The notes beneath the pieces are model-generated. The model searched no databases, had not been told where the DNA came from, and was given only the letters and a program-made list of their open reading frames with translations. The translations under genes were made by a program, and so were the position numbers. Source: Onchidella celtica (taxonomy: Eukaryota > Mollusca > Gastropoda > Systellommatophora > Onchidiidae). Taken from it: a stretch of DNA of 64,000 bases. This document shows positions 1 through 12,000 of this stretch, piece after piece. The stretch lies in assembly GCA_963931925.1 (NCBI GenBank), contig OZ007570.1:36400035-36464034 (forward strand). Direction: 5' to 3'. Every line of letters begins with the position of its first letter. Position 1 is the first letter of the stretch.

Positions 1-2894
1 CCGCTTCGTTGCACATCATTTTCTCTGGCTCTTCTCCACGTTCCGCGCGGCCTTCCTCTTGATCTCTTGCCCTGGGGATTCCAGTCCAATACCTTCTTCG
101 TGATGCTGTTTCCTGGCCTCCTGAGAGTGTGGCCGATCCATCTCCATCGCCTCCTACCAATTTCCTCTCTGACTGGGTTCTGTCTTGTTCTTTTCCATAC
201 AATTTCGTTGCTGACCTTGTCTGTCCATCTGATCTTAAGTAGCTTCCTCAAACATCTGTTGATGAAAACTTGGATTCTCTTTATGCAGGCCTGGGACGCA
301 TTCCAGGTCTCACATCCATACAACAGGACTGACTTCACGTTCGGGTTGAATATCCTCAGCTTTGTTTTTAGAGATATATCCTTGGTTCTCCAAATCTTGC
401 TTAAGGATGTGAAAGCTGCCTGTGCCTTTCCAATTCGTGCTTTGACTTCTGCCTCTGTTCCTCCCTTATTGTCAATGATACTACCAAGATAGCAGAAGGA
501 CTCTACATCTTCCAGTGGTTGATCTCCTACTCTGACTTGTTCGCTTAGGGGTGCAACAATTTTTAGGACCTTCGACTTCGCGGGATGTATCCTCAATCCA
601 ATAGATTCTGAAATTTTGTTTAGAGCTGTAGTCTTTGCTTGCATCTGGTCGTGTGTGTGCGACAATAGTGCCAAGTCATCTGCAAAATCTAGATCGTCCA
701 GCTGTGTCCATGGGGTCCATTGTATGCCATTTCTTCCTCCACTGGTGGTTTCTTTCATAAGCCAATCAATCACCAGGATAAACAGAAATGGGGACAGCAA
801 ACAACCCTGCCTAACACCAGTCTTGATATCAAAGCTGTCAGTAAGCTCACCATCATGTACGACTCTGCAACTTGTCCCCTCGTACATGCTCTTGATAAGA
901 TTCACCATCTTCTCTGGGATTCCATAATGTCTCAATATTCTCCACAGTGTTTCTCTATCGATGCTATCAAAGGCCTTCTCGTAGTCAAGGAAGTTCACTA
1001 TCAGTTGGGAGTTCCACTCTAGCGACTGCTCTACTATGATTCTCAGCGTGGCGATCTGGTCGGTGGTTGATCGATTACTCCTGAAACCAGCTTGCTCCTC
1101 GCGAAGTTTTTGGTCTGTTGCATTCTGTATTCGCTTGAGAATAATCCGATTGAAGACCTTTCCTGGGATGGAGAGAAGTGTGATTCCTCTGTAGTTACTA
1201 CAATTGCTGAGGTCCCCTTTTTTTGGGAGCTTCACGAGGTGTCCTTCCTTCCAGTCCTTTGGAAACTTGCCTCCGATCCAAATCCTCGAGAATAGTGAGT
1301 GCAGACCCTCTGCAGCCCCAGCAGCATCTGCCTTCAGCGCCTCTGGTGGGATCTGGTCTGGTCCAGCTGCCTTGCCTCGATTTAACTGCTTTATGGCATC
1401 ATTAATCTCTGCTTTAGTCGGAGGGTCGCAACTGATCGGTAAATCATTTCTTGCGGGTAGAATGTCGGGTGGGTTGCTTGGTGGAGGTCTGTTCAAGAGG
1501 CTGTTAAAATGCTCTATCCATCTTTTTGCCTGAGCTTCCTTTCCAAAAATAGCCTTCCTGTTGTAATCCTTGACAGGAACTTCAGGTTTTCCATATTTTC
1601 CAGCAAGAGTCTTTGTAGTCTGGTAGAGGATCCTCATGTGTCCTCCTGTTGCTGCCTTCTCTGCTTTCTCTGCTAACATTCCTATGAACTCCTCTTTGTC
1701 TTTTTTAATTGATTTTTTGACCTCTTTAGCTGATGCTCGGTACTCTTCCTGGTTACCAACTCTTGAGCTTCTTGTACGACTTGCATTTACCCGTTCTTTT
1801 AGGTCTCTTCTTATCCTTATCAAGTCCAGTGATTTTTGACTGATCCATTCCTTGTGTTCCACTTTCTTTTCCCCAATAACATCCTGACATGTCGATGTAA
1901 ATACTCCTTTTACCTTAGCCCAGTGAGTCTCCAAATCTACTGTCTCTTCGAGGTCAACAAGGGGTTTGAATCTATTCCTCAGTGTCAGCTGGAACTCTTC
2001 CTTCTTGTCTCCATCCAGAAGGCTCACTTGAAACTTTCTCCTCTTTGTTCCTGCTCTGGTACCTTGTTTCTTGAGGCGGAGTTTGAGTCTTGCCAGCAGC
2101 ATGTGATGGTCAGATCCAACATCTGCTCCTCTCTGTACTATGACATCCTCTAGTGAGCGTCTGAATCGTCGGGTGATGCAAAAGTGGTCAATCTGATTTT
2201 CAGTTACTCCATCCGGTGAAATCCAAGTGGCCTTATGGATCCTCTTGTGTGGGAATACTGAACCTCCAATCACATAGCTGTTAAATGCGCAGAAACTTGC
2301 AAACCGCTCTCCATTCTCATTCATTTGTCCTAAACCATTGCACCCCATAATGTCCTCATACCCAGTATTGTCCTGTCCTATCTTGGCATTGGCATCTCCC
2401 ATTATAATGTTCACATCTTTTCTTGGCAGTGTGTCAACTATTTCCTGAAGCTGGTTGTAGAAATCGTCCTTGTCCTCATCGGTTGCTTCATTTGTTGGGG
2501 CGTATATCTGCACAATGTTCATGTTGATGTTCTTGTTCTTAGTAGTAAATGATGCCAATATAATTCTCCTTCCATAGGGTTCCCATCCCCTCAGTGACCT
2601 CTGGGCGTGCTTGCTCAAGATGATCGCTACTCCTTCTGTATGCTTTTTGTCCTCCCTTCCAGAATACAAAATCTTTTCCCCAGTATTAAGTTGTTTCAGT
2701 CCGGACTGTATCCAGCGGGTCTCGCTAACTCCAAGTATGTGCAGTCTGTATCGCCTCATCTCCATTGTAACCTGGGCACTCTTTCCTGCTTCATACATGG
2801 AGCGGACATTCCACGACGCAATCCGGAGTGACTTGCTTGATGAAGGAGCAGTCGGGCCAGTGGCGTCCTTTCGGCTTTGTCCATTGTCCTTCAT
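1..2894 (-). CDS. LINE polyprotein: AP endonuclease + reverse transcriptase (partial, apparently intact)
   Basis: Minus-strand frame open from an ATG at 2892-2894 to the window edge; it is also open further upstream to about 3030, so the true start is unsure. The N-terminal part shows the AP-endonuclease opening SLRIASWNVRSMYEAGKS, then LHILGVSETRW and IMGDANAKIG, with a late SDHHMLL motif supplying the catalytic Asp-His. The reverse transcriptase follows, with RGITLLSIPGK, the F-A-D-D catalytic box and a C-terminal SRGRPRGTWRR stretch before the edge. The position where the sister copy has a stop (50550-50552) is CGA here (1131-1133), so this copy could still encode a working protein. The product would be a multifunctional enzyme for target-primed reverse transcription. 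Confidence 0.8.
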   Translation of the reverse strand, partial: MKDNGQSRKDATGPTAPSSSKSLRIASWNVRSMYEAGKSAQVTMEMRRYRLHILGVSETRWIQSGLKQLNTGEKILYSGREDKKHTEGVAIILSKHAQRSLRGWEPYGRRIILASFTTKNKNINMNIVQIYAPTNEATDEDKDDFYNQLQEIVDTLPRKDVNIIMGDANAKIGQDNTGYEDIMGCNGLGQMNENGERFASFCAFNSYVIGGSVFPHKRIHKATWISPDGVTENQIDHFCITRRFRRSLEDVIVQRGADVGSDHHMLLARLKLRLKKQGTRAGTKRRKFQVSLLDGDKKEEFQLTLRNRFKPLVDLEETVDLETHWAKVKGVFTSTCQDVIGEKKVEHKEWISQKSLDLIRIRRDLKERVNASRTRSSRVGNQEEYRASAKEVKKSIKKDKEEFIGMLAEKAEKAATGGHMRILYQTTKTLAGKYGKPEVPVKDYNRKAIFGKEAQAKRWIEHFNSLLNRPPPSNPPDILPARNDLPISCDPPTKAEINDAIKQLNRGKAAGPDQIPPEALKADAAGAAEGLHSLFSRIWIGGKFPKDWKEGHLVKLPKKGDLSNCSNYRGITLLSIPGKVFNRIILKRIQNATDQKLREEQAGFRSNRSTTDQIATLRIIVEQSLEWNSQLIVNFLDYEKAFDSIDRETLWRILRHYGIPEKMVNLIKSMYEGTSCRVVHDGELTDSFDIKTGVRQGCLLSPFLFILVIDWLMKETTSGGRNGIQWTPWTQLDDLDFADDLALLSHTHDQMQAKTTALNKISESIGLRIHPAKSKVLKIVAPLSEQVRVGDQPLEDVESFCYLGSIIDNKGGTEAEVKARIGKAQAAFTSLSKIWRTKDISLKTKLRIFNPNVKSVLLYGCETWNASQACIKRIQVFINRCLRKLLKIRWTDKVSNEIVWKRTRQNPVREEIGRRRWRWIGHTLRRPGNSITKKVLDWNPQGKRSRGRPRGTWRRARENDVQRS

Positions 2895-3230
2895 TGAATC
2901 TACAGGTGCAGATGCTCCCCCTTCTCCCAAGATAAAAGACTGATTTGAAGTATTTGCTTGTGTTTCTGTAACTGGTTTATTTTTACAGGGTGGGTAGTTG
3001 GCCCACCGCCAACTGGCTCTTCTCGGGAGACCAGGACCTTTGCACCTTTAGTCGCCTCTTACGACATGCAGTATCACGTCAGATGTATTCTCTGCTGTCC
3101 CTCTTCTACAAGAGAGCCCCGCATCTGCACGGGCGGTATCATGAGATAGACATCCGTTTTTTGTTGGCACGAAACATGCACAAAAGGCGCTTGACCGAGG
3201 ACTTGTCATGAGGGGATTACTTACTGCTGT
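1..3230 (-). mobile_element. RTE-like non-LTR retrotransposon, copy 1, 3' end beyond window
   Basis: Minus-strand LINE whose 3' end lies off the left edge. Positions 1-2540 match 49143-51682 on the opposite strand without any length change: paired coordinates always sum to 51683. I noticed fewer than ten base differences. Upstream of the ORF, 3051-3068 read on the minus strand gives CATGTCGTAAGAGGCGAC, a motif I associate with 5' UTRs of RTE-type elements. A GC-rich patch near 3410-3460 may be the true 5' end, so the right boundary is uncertain. The clade call rests on the AP-endonuclease plus RT layout without RNase H and on the (ATG)n tail of the sister copy. Confidence 0.85.
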
Positions 3231-4260
3231 AGCAAAAAAAAAACAAAAAGAGAGAAAATTAAAGTGCCTTTCCAGTGTGAAACGCGGGGTTTAAATTGTT
3301 TTTCGGAACACAACGCATCAAAGCACACATTGGCGGGAGTCGGCTTGGTTGTATAAAAGATAGCACTCAGTGCAGACACAGTGCAGACAGGGTTAGTTAG
3401 GACCTCATCCGGCGGGGCAAGGGACCAACAGCTTTAGGCTGAGGCCCCCCGAGAAACCAAAGGACCTCATCTAGATAGGATTAGTCATTGCAGGGGGCGG
3501 GGGTTGGGGGGGGGGCTCTTTGCTCTTGATTTATACAAGAGTTGGAATGCAACCTTCGTTGCATTAATAAAATTACAGCACCCTTTTCACATTTTGGGAA
3601 AGGACATTCATAATTTACCCGACTACATTCAGTTTTTTTGTGTTGTCGGTAAACTCATTCGACATGAAACTAATACAATCGTCTTCAATGCAATTTGAAT
3701 ATGCAAGGATGGTTCATTTCATTCCTTTTCTTCCTTGCTTGTCTTAAATGTTGACAAATAGTATCTAAAAGGCAGACCGCAGCGTCGGAAAGTAATCAAG
3801 TTAAAATTTCTAACCTGAAGTAGATTAGACTTTACAAGAAGATCTATGGCTCTGGCACCCTTTCTATGCAAGAAGAAAAAATCATTAGTGCACGAGGGTA
3901 ATGTTGTTCCCGCATATGTCCACCCGACAGGTGCACAGATCTGTATTGCTCCGAGTATAGTATTTGGAAACATTATAAAAATGAAACATAGCAGAAATGG
4001 AAAAAGGAGGCCGATTGAGGGGGGGGGGGGGTAGTTTTCTCTCTCAACATCAGCTACAACTTAAAAGATTCATTATTCTTGATTTCATGACCTAACGTAT
4101 CTGCTCCATATGTGGGCTCGGCTGGTTTTGATTGTGCTTGTTTTCAATGTTATTATTATTTTAATTTTGTTGTCGTTTTTGTATAAAAAAAACAACAACT
4201 TTTATGCTGGATGAGGATTTTCCGTGTGGGAAGTTAAATTTTGTTGCCAAAGTCACATGA
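3231..4260. other. Intergenic stretch between LINE and cortactin promoter
   Basis: No coding region is supported here. It holds an A-rich tract (3233-3260), a GC-rich 51-bp patch flanked by the 11-bp direct repeat AGGACCTCATC (3399-3409 and 3461-3471), and two G runs (around 3505-3516 and 4020-4032). The short ORFs have no recognisable domains. Confidence 0.5.
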
Positions 4261-4265
4261 CTAAT

Positions 4266-4401
4266 ACCGGAAGAGGCGAGTAACAAGGAAGTGGGATCTT
4301 GAAGCATTACTACCGGTTTGTGTTTGGGAAGAGTCTGCTGAGATCCTTCCACCTTTTCGAAAGAAAGGCAAACAATAAGAAGTTGGAGATTCCGTTTGCA
4401 G
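4266..4401 (+). promoter_or_regulatory. Probable cortactin promoter and non-coding first exon
   Basis: An ETS-type motif ACCGGAAGAGG lies at 4266-4276. A consensus-like splice donor, TTTGCAG|GTATAT, follows at 4401/4402. The first coding exon downstream starts at a splice acceptor (6018), so an upstream 5' UTR exon is required, and this is the best candidate by eye. The transcription start cannot be fixed from sequence alone. Confidence 0.35.
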
Positions 4402-5029
4402 GTATATTTTAAGTAGAAAGCTACAAGTTTTTTAATGTTTCAGATAAAAATATCGAGGGGCGAAATTGACGTAATCAAATGAGGAAGCATATTGTTTACA
4501 CAGGATGTGCAGGGGTGGATCTTAGTTGCATTGCAAGTGTAGAATGTAGATGAAGATCCAGGTCTAGTTTCGTTTCATGTTGCACCAGATCATTGCTAAG
4601 CTCTTAATCTGTAGCACTGTGAGTCAGAGTTCTCATTTATGTGATAAAAGTAGACAAACAGCATGGACCTCTCAGTGGCATGCTGAAAAACATTGCGTCA
4701 TTGCCACTTGTGACTTGATCCTAGAATCTAGATCTCGATCTAGGCTACATCAGTACATGCAGTCTATCCATGGTCTCACTTGAAATTAATTATTTCATGC
4801 AGCCCAATCTTCTGGGTATCTATCCTAGTCACCCATGCCGCTGCTGTTAGTAAAGTTGCTGGCATTCACATCACACCATGTAATTTGCACAAGGCTGCCC
4901 TTATCTGTCAACATTATCGACGGATACTGCCCAGGTTTATCCGGCAACACTATCGGCAGATCTTGGGCCGCCAACAGTATCGGCGGATAGAGCTCGAGTT
5001 TATCTGCAGGTATTGGTGTTGACTAATGA

Positions 5030-5365
5030 CAAAAAACAACAACAAACAAACAAGCAAACTGGATTTATTCCTAATGTTGGATTAAAAAAAAATTACCAAA
5101 CAGATTGATATAAAAAGACTTTTGTAAGAAAAGAAGAGAAAAAAACCTACCCTGCTGAGAATCGAACCACTGTCCCCCAATTGACAGAAAAAACAACAAC
5201 AACAAAACTGGATTTCTTCCGTTATTGTTCTTAGATTAAAAAAAAAAAAAAAAAAGATTGATGCCTAATAAGGAGACTTATGAAAAAAACAAACTGCCGT
5301 GCTGAGAATTGAACCACGGCCCCCTGACTGACGGGCAGAGATGCTAACAACTACATGTACACTAC
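5030..5365 (-). repeat. tRNA-derived SINE with tandemly duplicated tail
   Basis: On the minus strand, 5304-5314 reads GGTTCAATTCT, a Pol III B box, preceded by an A-box-like GTTGTTAGCATCTC around 5341-5354. This is the head of a tRNA-derived SINE. A related B box, GGTTCGATTCT, occurs at 5158-5168. Both are followed by the same A-rich and CAA-rich tail containing AAACTGGATTT, so about 150 bp is duplicated in tandem (roughly 5030-5186 and 5187-5330). The element sits in the first cortactin intron. Confidence 0.6.
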
Positions 5366-6039
5366 TGAGAACCCTGAGTAATTGTGAGGGAAGTCTCACT
5401 AAATAAGCATGACCAAACCAAGAAAGCCATATCAACGGATTAGACCTGAATCTCCTTATGTGTATCCATTAAATCAATAAAATTCCAAGTCTCTCCAATT
5501 TCAATATCATTTTCAACACTCACCCAATGCGAACATTGATCGTGTCGGGATGAACGGAACAAGGGATGAAGACGGAGAAAGGGTTTGAATCAGGGGAGAT
5601 GACTCACAAATACAGAATTTATGTTGACGGATAAAAAAAATCCTAGGGGCAATTTTATCCGACATTATCGACGGATAAACACTTCGTTTGCACAATATTA
5701 ACAGAAGTACCATTCGCACTATAGATTTACACCAGCTACCATTCTCTTTGCATGCAGAGTATCTGGCACAAGCTAGTGAATAAAGAGACGGGTTGTTCAT
5801 AGGAAATTTTTTGTTAAAGTACAGAGCTTTTCTTGAAATGTAATTTTTGTGGTGGGCTAGGCCTGAAGAAATTATGATTGATTTTGCTTCCATGTAGAAA
5901 GGAGACACACACAATGTATTTCTTATTGTTACCAAATACAATGTGTACTTTACATTATTGTCAAGCATGTCTTATAATTATGAGATTTTAAGTTTTAATT
6001 GTTTATTTGTGTGACAGGATTTTTAAGTAAATAGGGGAC

Positions 6040-9000
6040 ATGTGGAAAGCTTCGGTAGGCAGAGATGTAAAGACCACTGCCCCACAAGATGATGACGGGG
6101 ATGAGTGGGAAACAGATCCAGACTTTGTGGTATGTCCTGAACTTTTGCTAAACTACTAGCACTAGGCAGTCGATCTAAATACATCACATATAAATTATAA
6201 TAAATTATTATTATTGCTTGTTGTTGGCACAATGCATTCTGCCATTACCAGTGATTCTTTAACTTCACTATAACCACTGCAGAAATTATACTGCACACCA
6301 AAGTGATGGAGAGGTCTTTATAAATGAATTTTATGTAAAACAGATTCACAAGGTTTACCTTCAGCACATTACTAGGGTCCTGATAGTTTAAAAGTTTAAA
6401 GCTGGATATAAATTATAATTTGAAACATAAGAATTTAGAGCAATTGTATTTCACCTCATTTTTCATGTAACTTTAAACAAAGGATTACCAAATCCAGTTA
6501 CATCTAACAGACTAACACCTTTTAATGGGACACAAGTGAGAAAAGATATAATTAAAACTGCTTTAACCTAGTTATGGTCAGGTCAGAAACATCTGCTACT
6601 GGTAACATGTAATCCAGTACAACCTGTTCCATGAACTGGTACGCTAGCATGGTATCAGTGGGCGTGCACCTGTCGGTGCAAACGGCCAGGGCGGAGGAGG
6701 TTTCATCTAACCCAACGGCCACATGCTAGGGCACAATGTGACCCTCAGTATTTGAGTCCTTCATATTGGCCCCCGGTAGCGGTGTGGTCATAGGCTTGTT
6801 TGCCTAAATCACAGACGAAGAATTGAGCAAACTTCCCGGACGCAGCTTCGAAGCTGGCGGCAGCAGGCCAGTGGTTGATTGATAGGGCAGATGGCAATAT
6901 ACCGTCACTCTGGCCTGGATATCGTGACACAGAGCATCCACTAGTATTGGTGTTCTTTGGTTTGGGTCTTTCACCCTAGTCAGTTGGGATGCGAGGCTGT
7001 GGAGTAGCCTACAGGCAGCCGGTCAGGCAATATGACTGTCCCTCTGGCATCCTCCTGCACCTGGATACATTTCCAGTCGTCTTGACCTTGTCTTGCCACT
7101 TGGATAAGTTGTGTCCAGGCGAGAGAGTGAGTCTGATGTTTGCGCAGCTCTTTTTCACTAAAAACAAACTCTTTGCGCCAGTCTTAACACTCACCTCGTC
7201 TTCTTTCATCTTTGCGTTCGTCTTCTTTCCTCTCAAAATTCCAACGGCGATGGGCGAGTGCGGTGGCAGCAGGTTTGGATAGACTGGAAGCTGTTAGCAC
7301 AGACCTACACGTTGGTGGCTGTGGGCTATGGTCGCTTCATCGTCGATTGAAGTGGAGGCGTGGGGAGGCAGCACACACAGTAGCTGAGCAGCCTTATTTA
7401 AGGATAGCACTGCTCACCTCAACTGAGGAAGGGGCTAGAAAAGGTGCCCTAAAGAAAGCCCACTTCACATCACCCTGACTGGTATACCGCGACCAGTGGG
7501 GATCCCTTTTTGCGGTCGAAACAAAAAGAAATTCAGCTTACTCAGGCTAGGAGCCTGGAATATACGCACACTACAGGACAACTCAAACAACCCGGAAAGA
7601 CGCACTGCACTTATTGCCATTGAGCTCAGCAGGTACAACCTGGACATAGTGGCACTCAGTGAAACCAGACTCCCTGATAGTGGCCAACTCAAAGAGCTCA
7701 GTGGTGGATACACCTTCTTCTGGAAAGGCAAGGGTGCAGTCGAACCGAGACAGCATGGTGTTGGGTTTGCAATTAAAAATGACCTTGTCAGAAACTTGCA
7801 GTCCATGCCAATTGAAATAAATGACAGGCTAATGACACTCAGGATCCCAGTTGGGAAAAGCCAGTCAGCCACCCTCATTAGCGCATATGCGCCCACCATG
7901 ACAAACCCAGATGAAGCCAAAGACAAGTTCTATTCTGATCTAGAATCTGTCATATGCTCTGTCCCGGCAGCTGATAAGCTGATTCTCTTGGGGGACTTCA
8001 ATGCTAGGGTTGGCTCAGAAATCTCAGCGTGGCCAAATGTTTTGGGCCCTCATGGAGTTGGTTCATGCAATAACAATGGGTTGTACTTACTTACTTTGTG
8101 CGCTGAATTTGGCCTGTTCATTACCAACACAAATTTTAGTCTCCCCGTGAGAAACAGAACGTCATGGATGCATCCCCGCTCAAAGCATTGGCATCTCATA
8201 GACTATGTCATTGTGAGGAAGACTGACAGAAAGGATGTCCTTGTAACAAAGGCGATGTGTGGTGCCGAGTGTGGAACTGACCACAGACTCATTGTTTGCA
8301 AGCTCAGACTAACATTGAGGCGCAATAGACGCCCTCAAGGGAAAGCGCCACCTAAACGCCTAAATGTTTCAAAACTCTGCTCAGCTGAGAAACAGAGCGA
8401 GCTCTCCTCAGAACTCTCCTCAAAATTGGATTGCGTGACTTTTGACCCTGAGAACATTGAACAGAGCTGGACTGACCTAAATACGACTGTACACTCTTGC
8501 GCCAGCAGCACAGTTGGTTTTCCTGTCCGCAAGCACCAGGACTGGTTCAATGATAATGATAATGAAATCAAAGTGCTCACCAAAGAAAAAAATAGTCTCA
8601 TCCAAGCTCACTGCAGTGACCCCTCTTCCACAGCAAAAGCTGATGCACTGCGTGCATGTAAGGGTGTACTCCAGAAGAAGCTGAGGAAAATGAAAAATGA
8701 CTGGCTAGAAGAGCGAGTAAGAGAAACTCAGAAATATGCCGACACAAACAACACTAGAAAGTTCTTTGAGAGCCTCCGAGCTGTGTTTGGACCATCCCGC
8801 TCTGGCACTACGCCACTTCTTGCGTCAGATGGTTCAACACGCATTGTTGAATTGAATGCCATAATTCAGCGTTGGGCAGAACATTTCGGAGGTGTGCTAA
8901 ATCGGCCATCAAATATAAATACTAAGTCCATTGACCGCCTCCCTCAGACTCCTATTAATGCAGCTCTTGCCAAGCCATTCACAGCAAATGAGACCCGGAC

Positions 9001-12000
9001 TGCCACAAATCAGATGTCCTTTAACAAATCACCAGGCGTGGATTCAATTCCTGCTGAGGTGTATGCCTTCGGTGGAGAAAAGCTTATTGAAAGGTTGTCC
9101 GAGTTGTTCAATCATATGTTGAAAGCAGGGAAGCTGCCACAGGACTTCAAAGATGCTTCAATCATCCATCTGTACAAAAACAAAGGGGACAGCCAAGTCT
9201 GTGACAACCATCGGGGAATCTCTCTACTTTCAATTGCTGGCAAAATATTGGCAAGAATGCTTCTGAATCGCCTTCTTGATCACCTCTCGTCAAATGATTT
9301 GCTTCCCGAGAGCCAATGTGGCTTTCATAAAGAGAGGGGAACGGCGGATATGATCTTTGCTGCCAGACAGATTCAGGAAAAATGCATGGAACAAAATAAA
9401 GCGCTGTACATCACATTTGTTGACCTCACAAAAGCATTTGACACAGTGTGTCGTGAAGGCCTCTGGAAAATCTTGGCGAAGTTTGGGTGTCCACCCGAAT
9501 TCATCACAATAGTGCGCCAGTTTCATGATGGCATGCAAGCTGCAGTCAAAAGTAACGGCAGTGTTTCAGAGCCCTTTGCTATCACAAATGGGGTAAAACA
9601 GGGTTGTGTCTTAGCCCCAACTCTGTTCAGCATCATGTTCTCTGCAATGCTACAAGAAGCCTTTAGCTGTCCTCCTCAAGGGGTAAGCATCAAGTACCGA
9701 ACTGATGGCAGTCTATTCAACCTCAGGAGACTTCAGGCAAAAACCAAAACCAAAAGTACTCAAGTCTGTGACCTACTATTTGCTGATGATTGTGCACTTC
9801 TGGCACACGATGAGGATAGCATGCAAAACTGTTGATAAGTTCTCTAGTGCCTGTGACAACTTTGGCCTCACAATAAGCACAAAGAAGACGGAAGTGCTCC
9901 ATCAGCCTACTCCAGACGACAAGTATCCTGTGACCCCAAATATCAAAGTCCATGACAGTCTTCTGAAGGTGTCGGAGAACTTCACCTATCTTGGCAGTAC
10001 ACTGTCTTCCGCGGCTCGTGTTGATACTGAAATTCCCTCAAGAATCAGCAAAGCCAGCTCTGCATTTGGCAGGCTTCGAAAGAGAGTGTGGGATGTTGCC
10101 GGCATTCGCACAGACACTAAGCTGAAAGTGTACAATGCTGTGGTCCTTCCCACCCTACTCTATGGGGCTGAAACCTGGACAGTGTACCAATCGCATGCCA
10201 GAAAACTAAATCACTTTCATCTGGCCTGCCTTAGAAAGATCCTAAGGATCAAATGGCAGGATAAAATTCCAGACACTGAGGTCCTCAATCGTGCCAAGGA
10301 ATTGAGCATTTTCTGCCACCTGAAAAAAATTCAGCTACGTTGGGCAGGACATGTTGTCAGAATGCCTGACTCCAGACTCCCTAAGCAAATCTTCTTCTCT
10401 GAGCTCTCCAATGGAACGAGGAATGTTGGGGCCCCAAAGAGACGTTACAAAGACACTCTCAAGCAATCACTGAAGGCCTTTGCCATTGATGTGAGTGAGT
10501 GGGAAAAGCTCTCGCTTGATCGAGCAAATTGGAGGGCGGCCCTTACCAGAGGCAGCAAAGCATGGGAAGCTGACAGAGTCCAGCAGGCTATCAAAAAAAG
10601 AGAACGGCGCAAGAAAAGGCCCAGTGGTACTGAACCAACGGAGCAGTCTTGTCACTTATGCGGAAGGGTCTTCAGGGCAAAAATAGGACTTATCAGTCAC
10701 ATGAGAAGCCATAAGTCATGAAAGAACAGTCTTTCCATTCTGTCCTCTGTGTCCTTTACTTCTCTTTATTGTCCATGTGTTGAAATTCTCAACAATTTCT
10801 GTTCTTTATTCCTCTGGTGTTGTTAAGGTCATCATCATACCTGATGGACGAACTATTATTATTATAACCTGAAAGTAATACATCACTGATGCTATCTCCA
10901 ATCCCAAACCTATTATTTTACCTGTCCCTTAGCCCCATCCGTAAACCTGCCCCGCAAATCAAGATAAAACCTGATACAGAAATCCTTCTGACTTTGAATA
11001 CAGTTGTATTACTATTAGTTTGTATGTCTTGACCTTTTCCTATTTTATTTTTTTGCGAAGTTAAGTGGTAAAAGTGATTCTTATAAACTTGATTGATTAA
11101 ATTTTTGTAACAGTTAATTCATATAATATATGTACTTTTTGCGCAAAAATTAGCAGTGAGTTCACATGTAAAGCTTTATATATATAAATGAAATTTAACA
11201 CCACCAAATAAATAATACACTGAAAACTTACCAGTAGTTTGCAGTTTTCTCATTATTCATTATCAGCTTCACCAGTATCGATCAGTGGGTTGAATCATGA
11301 ATTAAATCAATTTTAAACTGTAGCCTGGTAATTTTTGCATGCCAACAGGAGAAGCAGAAAACCCTGTAATAATGTGATATGCTCTTGTCTTATCTTTTTC
11401 TAAAATAATTTTTTCTTATTCATTTTGGCTGAACCAGATCTCAAATATACAAATTTAGTATTTTATTCACATAATTTTACAGAATGATGTCACAGAGGAG
11501 GAACAGAGATGGGGTGCAAAGACCGTTGAAGGCTCTGGTCATCAAGGATCAATCAAGTAAGACAGTGCTATTACATGTTTTTGTTTCTTGCAGATTTAAT
11601 TTTAATGCTCACATCATTTATACAGTCATGTAATTATGCACAAGTGCTGCAACATACAATCTGACTGTTTCTTTTGGGATGTGGAACAAGATGCATGATA
11701 TTCAACATGGTGGATAAAAATAGTATAAAATTTCCTCTGCAAAATTAAGAGGTTTAAATAAGCAATTACCATTTCACTTTGCAGCCTAAAGAGTTTGAGA
11801 GATCAAGTTTCCGTTGAGGACAAGGAGTACAAACACAGGGAGTATGAAGCAGGTCCGAAATCCTCTGAGGGATATGGTGGAAAATTTGGTGTACAGAAAG
11901 ACCGTATGGACAAGGTACTGAAAAAAAAATATCTAATGTCTTGGTGTGGAAAGTTAAGTAATTGTTGTTCTGTAAAAGTTAAATTATGCAACAAAAGACA

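Noticed and set aside
6621-10871. AACCTG as target duplication of the type A LINE
   Set aside because: Six bases next to an AT-rich tail is not convincing, and the 5' boundary is unknown.
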